From positions 1-47,178 of IMG/VR virus record IMGVR_UViG_3300042892_003812: a stretch of DNA of 47,178 nucleotides; one strand, 5' to 3'. Origin of the DNA: a virus. Position numbers and translations under genes: made by a program. The notes under the pieces were generated by a model. It was not told the DNA's origin, made no database searches, and saw only the letters and a program-made list of their open reading frames with translations. Below, piece by piece: positions 28,765 through 35,785 of this stretch. Position 1 is the first letter of the stretch. Each line of letters begins with the position of its first letter.

Positions 28765-30834
28765 ATGGCATATACAATTAATCTTACTGATGGAACCGTT
28801 TTTGCCACAGTCAACGACGGCACAGTGAACACTTCTAGCAGTGTGACTTTGGTGGGAAAAAACTACGCCGGTTATGGTGAATTTTTAGATGAAAATTTTA
28901 TCCAGATGCTGGAAAATTTTGCAAAAACCACAGCCCCTGCAGCTCCGTTGACTGGACAGCTTTGGTTCAACAAAACCAACAACCTGATGAACGTGTACAA
29001 TGGCACAGCGTTCAAAACACTGTCAATCACAACTGCCAGTGCTTCTGCTCCCGCGTCCAATGTCCAAGGCGATTTATGGTATGACACTACCAATCAACAG
29101 TTGAATGTATACACAGGTTCAGCCTTTTTAGTAGTTGGACCTGCCTATACCAGCGCAAGTGGCACAGCCGGGGCTATTCCTGAAACTGTAAACGATTCTG
29201 GTGGAACTCCATTTTTTGTAACGTCAATATATGCTGAGAATGCGAGAGTGGCAATCTACAGCAATAATGCCACATTTACTGCAGCAGCTCCTACTGCTAC
29301 TTTGTTCCCCACAGTTTACAAGGGCGTGACCATGAGCAATGCCACAGGTACCAACATGAGTGGCAACTTGATTGGCGGGGGCAACGTGACCGTTACCACA
29401 AACATCAGTACCGTGATGGCAACATTTACCGGCACTGGTGCTAACATTGCCGGATATGGTAATATTACAGGCAACATCACCGGTGGCAACATCCTCACTG
29501 CTGGCTTGATTTCGGCAACAGGTAATATCGCCGGCGGCAATGTGCTAGGCGGAGCCAATGTAAATGCCACGTTGTTTACAGGTACCACAATAAGTGTTAG
29601 TGGCAACATCACAGGTGGCAATGTGTTAGGTGGGGCCAATGTCAATGCTACCACTCACACAGGTACTACAGTATCGGTCACTGGCAACATCACAGGTGGC
29701 AATGTGCTAGGTGGAGCCAATGTCAATGCTACCACTCACACAGGAACCACTGTTAGTGTAAGTGGCAATATCACAGGTGGCAACATCCTGACTGCGGGTG
29801 CAATCTCGGCCACTGCCAATGTGTCAGGCAATTTCTTCCTGGGCAACGGATCTCAACTGACAGGCGTTGCTGCAGCAGCATCGGCTGCCCAGATAGAACT
29901 TGGTACATCAAATATTAAATTTGCTGGTTCTGGCAATGCCGCTACCATAAACATTGGCGGCACTTCAAATGTGGTTGTGATTGACACCACCACGTTGTTT
30001 GCCAATGTTGCCAACGTTCAAAGCATCGTAAAAAGCAGCGCAAATGCAATAGGTAATGTTGGTAGCACAACAAATTATTTCAATCAGATATTTGTGGATA
30101 GAGTGAATGCTACCACTGTTTCTGCCTCCGGCAACGTCACCGGTGGTAATGTGCTAGGTGGAGCCAATGTCAATGCCACGTTGTTTACAGGTACCACAGT
30201 AAGTGTCACTGGCAACATCACCGGTGGCAATGTGCTAGGTGGAGCCAATGTCAACGCAACTACACACACAGGTACCACAGTGAGTGTGAGTGGCAACATC
30301 ACTGCTGGCAACTTGATTACTTCGGGTACCACAGGCGTTTTGAGTGTGAACAGTATCACACACACTGGCACCAATGCAATAGGTAACATTGGCAGCTCCA
30401 GCAGCTATTTCAATCAAGTGTTTGCCACAGCAACCACAGCACTGTATGCTGACGTTGCGGAACGTTTTTGGGCGGATGAAATACTGGAACCAGGCACTGT
30501 GGTTGAATTAGGCGGGGTCGCAGAAATCACTAGATCTGTCACAGAATTAAGTGAAAATGTGTTTGGTGTGATAAGTACTAGAGCAGCATATTTGATGAAC
30601 GGTGGTGCAGGCGAAAACGACACACATCCTCCAGTTGCAATGACCGGACGTGTGCCAGTCAAAGTTGTAGGCACAGTACGCAAAGGTGACAGATTAGTTT
30701 CAGCAGGCGCAGGCATTGCCAGAGCGGCCCAAGCAGGAGAAGTCACCGCATTCAATGTAATTGGACGAAGTCTGGTTGACAAACCCACCCTAGAATCAGG
30801 TACAATTGAAGCAATTGTGACCATCAAGAACTAA
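28765..30834 (+). CDS. Tail fibre-like protein with 27-residue repeats and C-terminal self-processing-type domain
   Basis: A 689-aa protein. Residues about 1-110 carry an N-terminal attachment-type region with GKNYAGYGEFLDENFIQMLE and two copies of 'G.LW(F/Y)(N/D).TN...NVY.G.AF', a pattern common in aquatic T4-like fibre genes. Residues about 240-540 hold 27-residue repeats (TGNITGGNVLGGANVNA with THTGTTV), probably a beta-structured shaft. The C-terminal ~128 residues (from 562, ADVAERFWADEILEPGTVVE, then FGVIS and PVAMTGRVPVKVVGTVRKGD) resemble the intramolecular-chaperone/peptidase G2 type ends of phage fibres, which assist trimer folding and may be cleaved. It likely binds the host surface. 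AGGA at 28754-28757 supports the start, with a perfect late promoter above it. Confidence 0.7.
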   Translation: MAYTINLTDGTVFATVNDGTVNTSSSVTLVGKNYAGYGEFLDENFIQMLENFAKTTAPAAPLTGQLWFNKTNNLMNVYNGTAFKTLSITTASASAPASNVQGDLWYDTTNQQLNVYTGSAFLVVGPAYTSASGTAGAIPETVNDSGGTPFFVTSIYAENARVAIYSNNATFTAAAPTATLFPTVYKGVTMSNATGTNMSGNLIGGGNVTVTTNISTVMATFTGTGANIAGYGNITGNITGGNILTAGLISATGNIAGGNVLGGANVNATLFTGTTISVSGNITGGNVLGGANVNATTHTGTTVSVTGNITGGNVLGGANVNATTHTGTTVSVSGNITGGNILTAGAISATANVSGNFFLGNGSQLTGVAAAASAAQIELGTSNIKFAGSGNAATINIGGTSNVVVIDTTTLFANVANVQSIVKSSANAIGNVGSTTNYFNQIFVDRVNATTVSASGNVTGGNVLGGANVNATLFTGTTVSVTGNITGGNVLGGANVNATTHTGTTVSVSGNITAGNLITSGTTGVLSVNSITHTGTNAIGNIGSSSSYFNQVFATATTALYADVAERFWADEILEPGTVVELGGVAEITRSVTELSENVFGVISTRAAYLMNGGAGENDTHPPVAMTGRVPVKVVGTVRKGDRLVSAGAGIARAAQAGEVTAFNVIGRSLVDKPTLESGTIEAIVTIKN
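29482..30390 (+). repeat. 81-bp in-frame tandem repeats of the fibre shaft
   Basis: The GG(T/C)GG(C/T)AA core recurs exactly every 81 nt at 29533, 29614, 29695 and 29776, with a shorter 51-nt unit starting at 29482. A second cluster lies at 30142, 30223 and 30304. Each unit encodes 27 residues, with TGNITGGNVLGGANVNA followed by a Thr-rich stretch. Adjacent units are nearly identical as DNA, so copy number could change by recombination. The ~280-nt stretch between clusters lacks the repeat. Confidence 0.85.
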
Positions 30835-30846
30835 CAGGGAATAGAA

Positions 30847-31866
30847 ATGACATATTCAAGTCAAGGACTAATACAAGCGGTAGACTATAATGGTTTTGTT
30901 GGACCCACTGCCAATGGCGGCACTGCCGGAGCCAACTTAAATGATATTTGGGCCACAGGTGCCACCGACAAAGGTTGGGGACAAACCGCAGTAACAAATC
31001 CCGTAGCTGCTGATACAGTCACAGCCACACAATGGGCCAGCCTGGTCAACAACCTGGCCAGTGCAGGGAATCAAACCAGCAGCACACTCACAGCAAGATC
31101 AGCACCCACAGTAGGCGAAACCATCAGCATTTTGGCTGCACTTAACACTGATTTAACCACTGTCACAACCAATCGTGGCAATGCAGCCGACTCGGGCACT
31201 GAGTACGGTGTATTTACTACTGCTACTGGTACTTCAAAGACCAGTGCCACAGGCTCAGGACAAAGTGCCTGGACTATCACATTTACACACACAGTAACAT
31301 TCCCGTCGGCTGATCAGGCACGTTATTTCTGGAACGCCGGAGGCATTGTACGCCTCAAGTATGGTAAGTCAAGCACAGGCCAAGATGCTGATGCTGACTG
31401 GAATAACTTGGCTGGACAGTGCGGTAGTATAAATCTCACAGGCCGTGTAAACGGAACCACCCAAACTATCGCGGCGCAGGCCTACACTGGAACCACTCGA
31501 CTCAGCGGCACCGGCGGCACACAAACCACTCTGGCAACCACAACAGGCTGGTACAATCTCACAGGCTCACCCACCACCATATTCCAACTGAATGATGCAG
31601 TTGCGCCTTACTCAACCAATTTCATCCGCACTCAAGCCACAGCCACCAGTTCCACAGTGCTGACCTTGGTCACTGTGTGGAGTGATGACGGCACATCAGG
31701 TGCAGGCACCACTGCCAACATCACGGGTGGTACCGGAGTGACCAGCCCTGCCACTTCAATTGGTGCAGCCACTGCCCCGACCACATTGGTCACTTATATT
31801 CCACCAAGCACAACATATCTTTCCAACTCGTGGGGCACACCCGCTATTAACGCTGAAGTAGCGTAA
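30847..31866 (+). CDS. Conserved T4-like phage structural protein (339 aa)
   Basis: A 339-aa protein of a virion type I recognise from aquatic T4-like phages. The N-terminus is typical: GLIQAVDYNGFVG, then LNDIWATG...GWGQT and ATQWASLVNNLASAGNQ. The remainder is rich in Thr/Ser/Gly and beta strands (WTITFTHTVTFPSADQARYF; FQLNDAVAPYSTNFIRTQAT). It is likely a fibre, fibril or baseplate-decorating protein; no enzyme motif is visible. AGGGA at 30836-30840, 6 nt before the ATG, supports the start. It is the last gene before the terminator at 31883-31909 and so closes the late structural transcript. Confidence 0.65.
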   Translation: MTYSSQGLIQAVDYNGFVGPTANGGTAGANLNDIWATGATDKGWGQTAVTNPVAADTVTATQWASLVNNLASAGNQTSSTLTARSAPTVGETISILAALNTDLTTVTTNRGNAADSGTEYGVFTTATGTSKTSATGSGQSAWTITFTHTVTFPSADQARYFWNAGGIVRLKYGKSSTGQDADADWNNLAGQCGSINLTGRVNGTTQTIAAQAYTGTTRLSGTGGTQTTLATTTGWYNLTGSPTTIFQLNDAVAPYSTNFIRTQATATSSTVLTLVTVWSDDGTSGAGTTANITGGTGVTSPATSIGAATAPTTLVTYIPPSTTYLSNSWGTPAINAEVA

Positions 31867-31882
31867 TCGGCTAAAATCTTAC

Positions 31883-31909
31883 AAAAGAGGTAGACTTTGA
31901 CCTCTTTTT
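31883..31909 (+). terminator. Rho-independent terminator ending the structural module
   Basis: A perfect 9-bp stem (AAAAGAGGT 31883-31891 with ACCTCTTTT 31900-31908) encloses an 8-nt loop. The 3' arm runs into TTTTT (31905-31909) followed by CTT. It starts 16 nt after the stop of the 339-aa gene. Because the 5' arm begins with AAAA, it could also work on the opposite strand, but no - strand gene ends nearby. Confidence 0.85.
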
Positions 31910-31913
31910 CTTG

Positions 31914-31919
31914 TACAAT
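31914..31919 (+). promoter_or_regulatory. Possible -10 element TACAAT just after the terminator
   Basis: TACAAT resembles a bacterial -10 box. A start about 7 nt downstream would coincide with the ATG at 31926. No -35 box lies at the usual 17-nt spacing; TTGACC at 31897 is only 11 nt away. The call is weak and rests on the need for some promoter below the terminator. Confidence 0.25.
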
Positions 31920-31925
31920 AAATCT

Positions 31926-32234
31926 ATGGAAACTGAAAAACTTGTGGCCCATGCACGGGCTCGATTCGATCACGCCACCGCACGTCGCACTCTTAAAGAA
32001 AAATACGAGGCCCGAATGTTGTTTGCTCATGACGGCGGTATGTGGTGTGCCGGACCTAAACTGCAATGTGTGTTGTTGGCCTGTGCTCAAGACAAGGATG
32101 TGGTGTTGTTAGACCTGTATGAAACTCCTGTGCGTGTGAACGTTCCCGAATTGTTTGCTCTATCACATGCTCGTTGGCAAGAGCAAATGAATGCCTGGCA
32201 TGTGGAACACCAAAATCTCAACAACAACCGATGA
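31926..32234 (+). CDS. Conserved phage protein of unknown function (102 aa)
   Basis: A 102-aa protein of a type I have seen in aquatic T4-like phages without an assigned function. Residues 1-35 are charged and helical (ARARFDHATARRTLKEKYEA). The remainder has a compact hydrophobic core (FAHDGGMWCAGPKLQCVLLA, DVVLLDLYETPVRVN) and a helical end (SHARWQEQMNAWHVEH). The start is placed at ATG 31926; the upstream in-frame TTG would lie against the terminator hairpin. No Shine-Dalgarno is visible. Its stop overlaps the next gene by 4 nt (ATGA). It begins the accessory cassette. Confidence 0.65.
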   Translation: METEKLVAHARARFDHATARRTLKEKYEARMLFAHDGGMWCAGPKLQCVLLACAQDKDVVLLDLYETPVRVNVPELFALSHARWQEQMNAWHVEHQNLNNNR

Positions 32235-33037
32235 CCACTGGCGCACTGATATTTGCTTTTGACAATGAATCAACCGACTACGTTACTATGGCTTCATGGA
32301 GTGCTAGAAATATTCGTAGGCACCTCAACATACCTACCGCCGTGATCACTGATACCCGACCCGAAGATCCGCGACTTCGGGGCTTTGATCAAGTCATCAG
32401 GGCCGTTCCTCAATCGGGAGGAACACGTTGGTTTGAGGATTATCAAGCGACTGTTACATGGCACAACGCAGGTAGAACTGATGCCTATACTCTTTCCCCT
32501 TGGGATCAAACCCTAATACTCGATGCTGACTATGTGGTGGCCAGTGATCAATTGAAGATCTTGCTCAACAGCAATCAAGAGTTTTTGGCACATGCTCATG
32601 CATATGACATTACTGGACAAGACAACTTTGTGGGTCTCAATAAGTACGGAGAGTACAACATTCCCATGTCATGGGCCACAGTGATAATGTTTCAGAAGAG
32701 CACTCATGCTCGATTGATATTTGAGTGCATGCAAATGATTCGAGACAACTGGCGACACTACAAAGATTTGTATCGAATCGCCAGTTCTACCTATCGCAAT
32801 GACCATGCACTAAGCGTAGCATTAAATATTGTAAATGGACAAACGCTAGAATACACCAGCATACCCTGGGACCTGGCCAGTGTCACTCCCGAGCACACTG
32901 TAACTAGGACCAGCAAAGATTGCTACAGAATAGATTATATGGATCGAGACAAACGACCACGTTGGACCACCATACGCAATCAAGATTTTCATGCCATGGG
33001 CAAACAACATTTGGAGAAAATAATTGAAACCCGTTGA
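32231..33037 (+). CDS. GT-A-like glycosyltransferase (268 aa)
   Basis: Predicted nucleotide-sugar-dependent glycosyltransferase. The N-terminus GALIFAFDNESTDYVTMASW followed by ARNIRRHLNIPTAVITD is the first Rossmann-like strand-helix unit of GT-A folds. QTLILDADYVV (DAD at residues 98-100) supplies the metal-binding DxD motif. FVGLNKYGEYNIPMSWATVI and the later HALSVAL segment fit acceptor-side and C-terminal parts of small phage transferases. The start is taken at ATG 32231, in an ATGA overlap with the upstream gene; longer in-frame starts would overlap that gene far more. The next gene is a diverged relative. Donor and acceptor cannot be told. Confidence 0.6.
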   Translation: MTTGALIFAFDNESTDYVTMASWSARNIRRHLNIPTAVITDTRPEDPRLRGFDQVIRAVPQSGGTRWFEDYQATVTWHNAGRTDAYTLSPWDQTLILDADYVVASDQLKILLNSNQEFLAHAHAYDITGQDNFVGLNKYGEYNIPMSWATVIMFQKSTHARLIFECMQMIRDNWRHYKDLYRIASSTYRNDHALSVALNIVNGQTLEYTSIPWDLASVTPEHTVTRTSKDCYRIDYMDRDKRPRWTTIRNQDFHAMGKQHLEKIIETR

Positions 33038-33809
33038 GGAGCAAGGCTATCTAATAGTAGCAACCAACACTGCCAACACAGACTATGTGAATTGCAGTGA
33101 AACCTTGGCCAAGACCATCAAGTACTGGCACCCTAATGCCAGAATCTGCCTGCTTACCAACCATGCCCGTGAGCCGGACCATTTGTTTGATCATGTGCGT
33201 GAATTTCCTTTTCCCATTGATGAGGCAAATCCTTACGCCAATGACTGGCAAGTGTTCTACGCTACACCATTTCGTGAAACAATCAAACTAGAAGCAGACA
33301 TGTTGATCACCAGCCCTGTTGATCACTGGTGGACTATGTTACGTCATCGTGACGTTGTGGTATCAACCGGCTGTAGAGACTGGAAAGATCAGCGGGCCAA
33401 GTCCAGACACTATCGCCAAGTGTTTGATGCCAACAATCTGCCTGATGTGTACAATGCCATAACCTACTGGCGTTTAAGCAAAACTGCACAGGAGTTCTTT
33501 GTGACAGTGCGCAACATATTTGAAAACTGGCCGCAGTATCGTGCCATGTTAAAATTCCCCGAAGCGGCACCGTCAACAGATGTGGTGTATGCCATTGCAG
33601 CCACTATCGTTGGTCCAGAAACATGCACCATGCCATTTGCCAGTTACCCCACTATTGTACACATGAAGCGTCACATTATTGCTGCCAAGCGAGATCCTTG
33701 GGTGGACGAATTGATCACTGAGTATCGTGATTATGAACTGCGAGTCAATACTGTAGTGCAACGCGGTGCATTTCACTACAATGTAAAAGATTGGCACCAT
33801 GAACTCTGA
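33024..33809 (+). CDS. GT-A-like glycosyltransferase paralogue (261 aa, TTG start)
   Basis: A probable glycosyltransferase related to its upstream neighbour. Shared layout includes an N-terminal strand GYLIVATNTANTDYVNCSE, a helix, then ICLLTNH. ETIKLEADMLI (EAD at residues 90-92) sits where the neighbour has LILDADYVV, so the first Asp of DxD is Glu here. Later VYNAITYWRLSKTAQEFF and APSTDVVYAIAATIVG match the neighbour's acceptor-side region. There is no ATG near the start. TTG at 33024 is chosen because GGAG (33013-33016) lies 7 nt upstream and coding continues directly; it overlaps the previous gene by 14 nt. The Glu could alter metal use or activity. Confidence 0.6.
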   Translation: MKPVEEQGYLIVATNTANTDYVNCSETLAKTIKYWHPNARICLLTNHAREPDHLFDHVREFPFPIDEANPYANDWQVFYATPFRETIKLEADMLITSPVDHWWTMLRHRDVVVSTGCRDWKDQRAKSRHYRQVFDANNLPDVYNAITYWRLSKTAQEFFVTVRNIFENWPQYRAMLKFPEAAPSTDVVYAIAATIVGPETCTMPFASYPTIVHMKRHIIAAKRDPWVDELITEYRDYELRVNTVVQRGAFHYNVKDWHHEL

Positions 33810-34131
33810 AGAATTCTGGGCAATCTTGCATGCCATGCCTGAACCACAACCAGTGTCGTGGCGTTTGTATTACGACCAATCAGGTGAGCCAATAACCTAC
33901 AGCATGGAACACATGCCTGGTACATACATTGACGTTGATGCTGAAACCTATGCTCGGGCACCCATGCACGTGAGAGTACAAGACGGTCGTTTAATAGAAC
34001 TGAAATCAGCTGTGCGCAAACTGGCACCCTCAGACACAGGTACCGCTTGCCATCCCGACAATGTGGCCATAGTGGTTGCCGAAACAGAACCACACCAAAG
34101 ATGGAGTATGAAAACTTATGAATCCAATTGA
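33799..34131 (+). CDS. Conserved phage protein of unknown function (110 aa)
   Basis: A 110-aa protein of a type recurring in T4-like phages, with no known activity. It begins MNSEEFWAILHAMPEPQPVS and continues WRLYYDQSGEPITYSMEHMP, GTYIDVDAETY and HVRVQDGRLIELK, suggesting a small beta-rich domain. It overlaps both neighbours (11 nt upstream, 14 nt downstream), which implies coupled translation with the transferase-like genes. It may be a small partner of these, but nothing in the sequence shows this directly. Confidence 0.6.
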   Translation: MNSEEFWAILHAMPEPQPVSWRLYYDQSGEPITYSMEHMPGTYIDVDAETYARAPMHVRVQDGRLIELKSAVRKLAPSDTGTACHPDNVAIVVAETEPHQRWSMKTYESN

Positions 34132-35041
34132 CATAGCAGATCTAGACTGCATTTATCTATCATATGATGAGCCGGAAAAAGAACAGTATTGGATCCGCAT
34201 TCGTAACATGGTGCCTTGGGCCAAGCGTGTGGATGGTGTACTGGGAAGCGATGCGGCACACAAAGCCGCGGCCCTGGCGTCTGAAACAGAACGATTTATC
34301 CTTGTGGATGGGGACAATATACCCGACCCAGCGTTTTTTAATCAAACGCTTGATTTTGCCACACCTGAACATGAGCGGGCTGTGTTCCGCTGGCGAGCTC
34401 GTAATCATGTGAACGGACTCATGTACGGCAACGGCGGCTTGAGTTCGTGGACACGTGAGCATGTGATGAACATGAAGTCTCACGAGAACACCGACGGTCG
34501 TGACGAAACTGTGGTGGAGTTTTGTTTTGATCCGCTATACTGGCCCATGCACGACTGCTATTCTACTACCTATCCCAATCAATCACCGTTCCATGCTTGG
34601 CGTGCCGGATTTCGTGAAGGTGTCAAAATGTGTCTACAGCGTGGTCGTAGACCCACACTGGATGAATTTAAAAAACAGGTCTTACGAAATCTTGATCATT
34701 TGACCATATGGCATAATGTGGGTGCAGATGCAGAACATGGAGAGTGGTGCATTGCCGGCGCACGTCAAGGAACTTACATGACCATGCTCACTGCCTGGGA
34801 TTACAAACTGGTTCAAGATTTTTCAGCTCTGGCAGAATTATGGTCAACTGTGAAAGATTCACAACCAAGACTTTTAAGCAACCAATTGGGACCAGAATTG
34901 GGCACCCAATTAGATCTGCCCATGGCCATATTAGAGTCGGAACAAAGTAGTTTTTTCAAGTATCACTATCGTAGTAACTGGCACAATCGTGGCGTTATGA
35001 CACGTGAGATAGATGTCATCCGCCAACAAGAAGGCTGGTAA
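34118..35041 (+). CDS. DxD-containing glycosyltransferase-like phage protein (307 aa)
   Basis: A 307-aa protein with an N-terminal GT-A-like half. DCIYLSYDEPEKEQYWIRI opens the first strand-helix, VDGVLGSDAAHKAAALASE follows, and FILVDGDNIPD carries DGD (residues 64-66) as a likely metal/nucleotide motif. The middle (FRWRARNHVNGLMYGNGGLS; EFCFDPLYWPMHDCYSTTY) is distinctive for a phage-specific family. The C-terminal third is helical. GGAG at 34103-34106 is 11 nt upstream of the ATG. The last 26 nt overlap the end of the opposing SGNH gene. I infer a sugar transferase, though substrate and activity are unproven. Confidence 0.5.
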   Translation: MNPIDIADLDCIYLSYDEPEKEQYWIRIRNMVPWAKRVDGVLGSDAAHKAAALASETERFILVDGDNIPDPAFFNQTLDFATPEHERAVFRWRARNHVNGLMYGNGGLSSWTREHVMNMKSHENTDGRDETVVEFCFDPLYWPMHDCYSTTYPNQSPFHAWRAGFREGVKMCLQRGRRPTLDEFKKQVLRNLDHLTIWHNVGADAEHGEWCIAGARQGTYMTMLTAWDYKLVQDFSALAELWSTVKDSQPRLLSNQLGPELGTQLDLPMAILESEQSSFFKYHYRSNWHNRGVMTREIDVIRQQEGW

Positions 35042-35726
35042 TTTTGTTTGCTAATTCTAAATGAGTTCTTGGACCATAATGGAATCCGTCTCGTGCAAAG
35101 TCCAATTGAGTCATTGGTGGAATTAGATCTGCACCCAACTCTGCATAGTCAACAGGTTGATCGTGCCAGTTGGTTATAAAACTATGCACCAATTTGGTAT
35201 CACCTGCCAGGGCCTGTATTGTTTGGAAGTTTGTGAACCAATTTTGATAATTCTCTTCGGAAGAGTATAATGGTTCGCACTCGGTACGTTCATCATCGTG
35301 CCAGTCTGGTTGAGGTCGCTCTCTGCGATGACTGAATGTATAATGTATTACAATGGCCTTTGGTTGAAACAGTTGCAGTAGTTGTTGAAGTTTTCTTGCT
35401 ATCCAATCGTTACTGGCACCGTTTAGACTGAAGTTGAGCACCTGGTGCAATAGTTGTTGCTCCAATAGATCTGTATATCGTTCTTGTGTGTTGTTTCCTA
35501 GTCCCAGAGTAAAACTATCTCCTAACACCAGAATTGCATTGTGTTCGAATTTGTCAACCGAGTGTGTTCTAAATCCAACTTGGTTGAACTGATAACTCAC
35601 TGGAGGGTGCTGATCAAACCGTCGGTGGTCAAAGCAATGCGCTCGGCTGTCCATGCCAAGAGAGTCTGACTGCAAGTTAGCATAAAAAGGAATATGGATA
35701 TGATGCCGAACAAAATCTATGTACAT
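35016..35726 (-). CDS. SGNH/GDSL-like hydrolase (236 aa)
   Basis: The only convincing - strand gene. AILVLGDSFTLGLGNN carries the block I Gly-Asp-Ser (GDS residues 69-71, Ser nucleophile). LNGASNDWIARKL (about 101-113) matches the block II/III Gly and Asn region. DFARDGFHYG holds Asp213 and His216 of the catalytic D-x-x-H. All four SGNH-type blocks can be placed. Family members remove acyl (often O-acetyl) groups from sugars or act as esterases, so a role in glycan modification is plausible. No signal peptide is visible, so it would act in the cytoplasm or in the virion. The gene ends convergently, overlapping the 307-aa gene by 26 nt. It starts divergently, with its ATG overlapping a late-type motif that reads the other way. 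Confidence 0.75.
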   Translation of the reverse strand: MYIDFVRHHIHIPFYANLQSDSLGMDSRAHCFDHRRFDQHPPVSYQFNQVGFRTHSVDKFEHNAILVLGDSFTLGLGNNTQERYTDLLEQQLLHQVLNFSLNGASNDWIARKLQQLLQLFQPKAIVIHYTFSHRRERPQPDWHDDERTECEPLYSSEENYQNWFTNFQTIQALAGDTKLVHSFITNWHDQPVDYAELGADLIPPMTQLDFARDGFHYGPRTHLELANKITSLLVGG

Positions 35727-35731
35727 AAATA
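35724..35731 (+). promoter_or_regulatory. T4-type late promoter motif CATAAATA (in the accessory cassette)
   Basis: CATAAATA reading rightwards, followed by T-rich DNA, in the 55-nt divergent gap between the SGNH gene and the P-loop-like gene. Its first three bases are the complement of the SGNH start codon. The predicted start near 35737 falls 4 nt before a 14-codon frame (35741). It would drive the long rightward operon as a late transcript. Confidence 0.5.
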
Positions 35732-35740
35732 TTTTTCACA

Positions 35741-35785
35741 ATGAATGTTTTAATACTTACTCCTGATCGTATGAGCGTTAAATGA
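35741..35785 (+). CDS. 14-codon leader or gene remnant
   Basis: The frame MNVLILTPDRMSVK begins just after the predicted late start site and ends in an ATGA overlap with the next gene. MNVLILTPDR resembles the N-terminus of a family of phage proteins that, as I recall, start ILTPD.VGSTLLQR, so this may be the stub of a deleted gene. It could also be kept as a leader that couples ribosomes into the next gene. Both readings are inference. Confidence 0.35.
   Translation: MNVLILTPDRMSVK

Noticed and set aside
29316-29654. 112-codon - strand ORF rich in LPP/VML repeats
   Set aside because: The repeats are the antisense of the 81-bp fibre repeats, not an independent protein.
29482-30390. Regular direct repeats suggestive of a CRISPR array
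   Set aside because: Units are 81 bp, in frame with a fibre gene, contiguous without unique spacers, and code for 27-residue protein repeats.
30414-30827. 137-codon ORF on the - strand at the fibre C-terminus
   Set aside because: It mirrors the conserved C-terminal fibre domain on the + strand; no ribosome site or recognisable product.
31897-31919. TTGACC ... TACAAT as a full sigma-70 promoter
   Set aside because: The spacing between the boxes is 11 nt, far below the usual 16-18; only the -10-like box is kept as a weak call.
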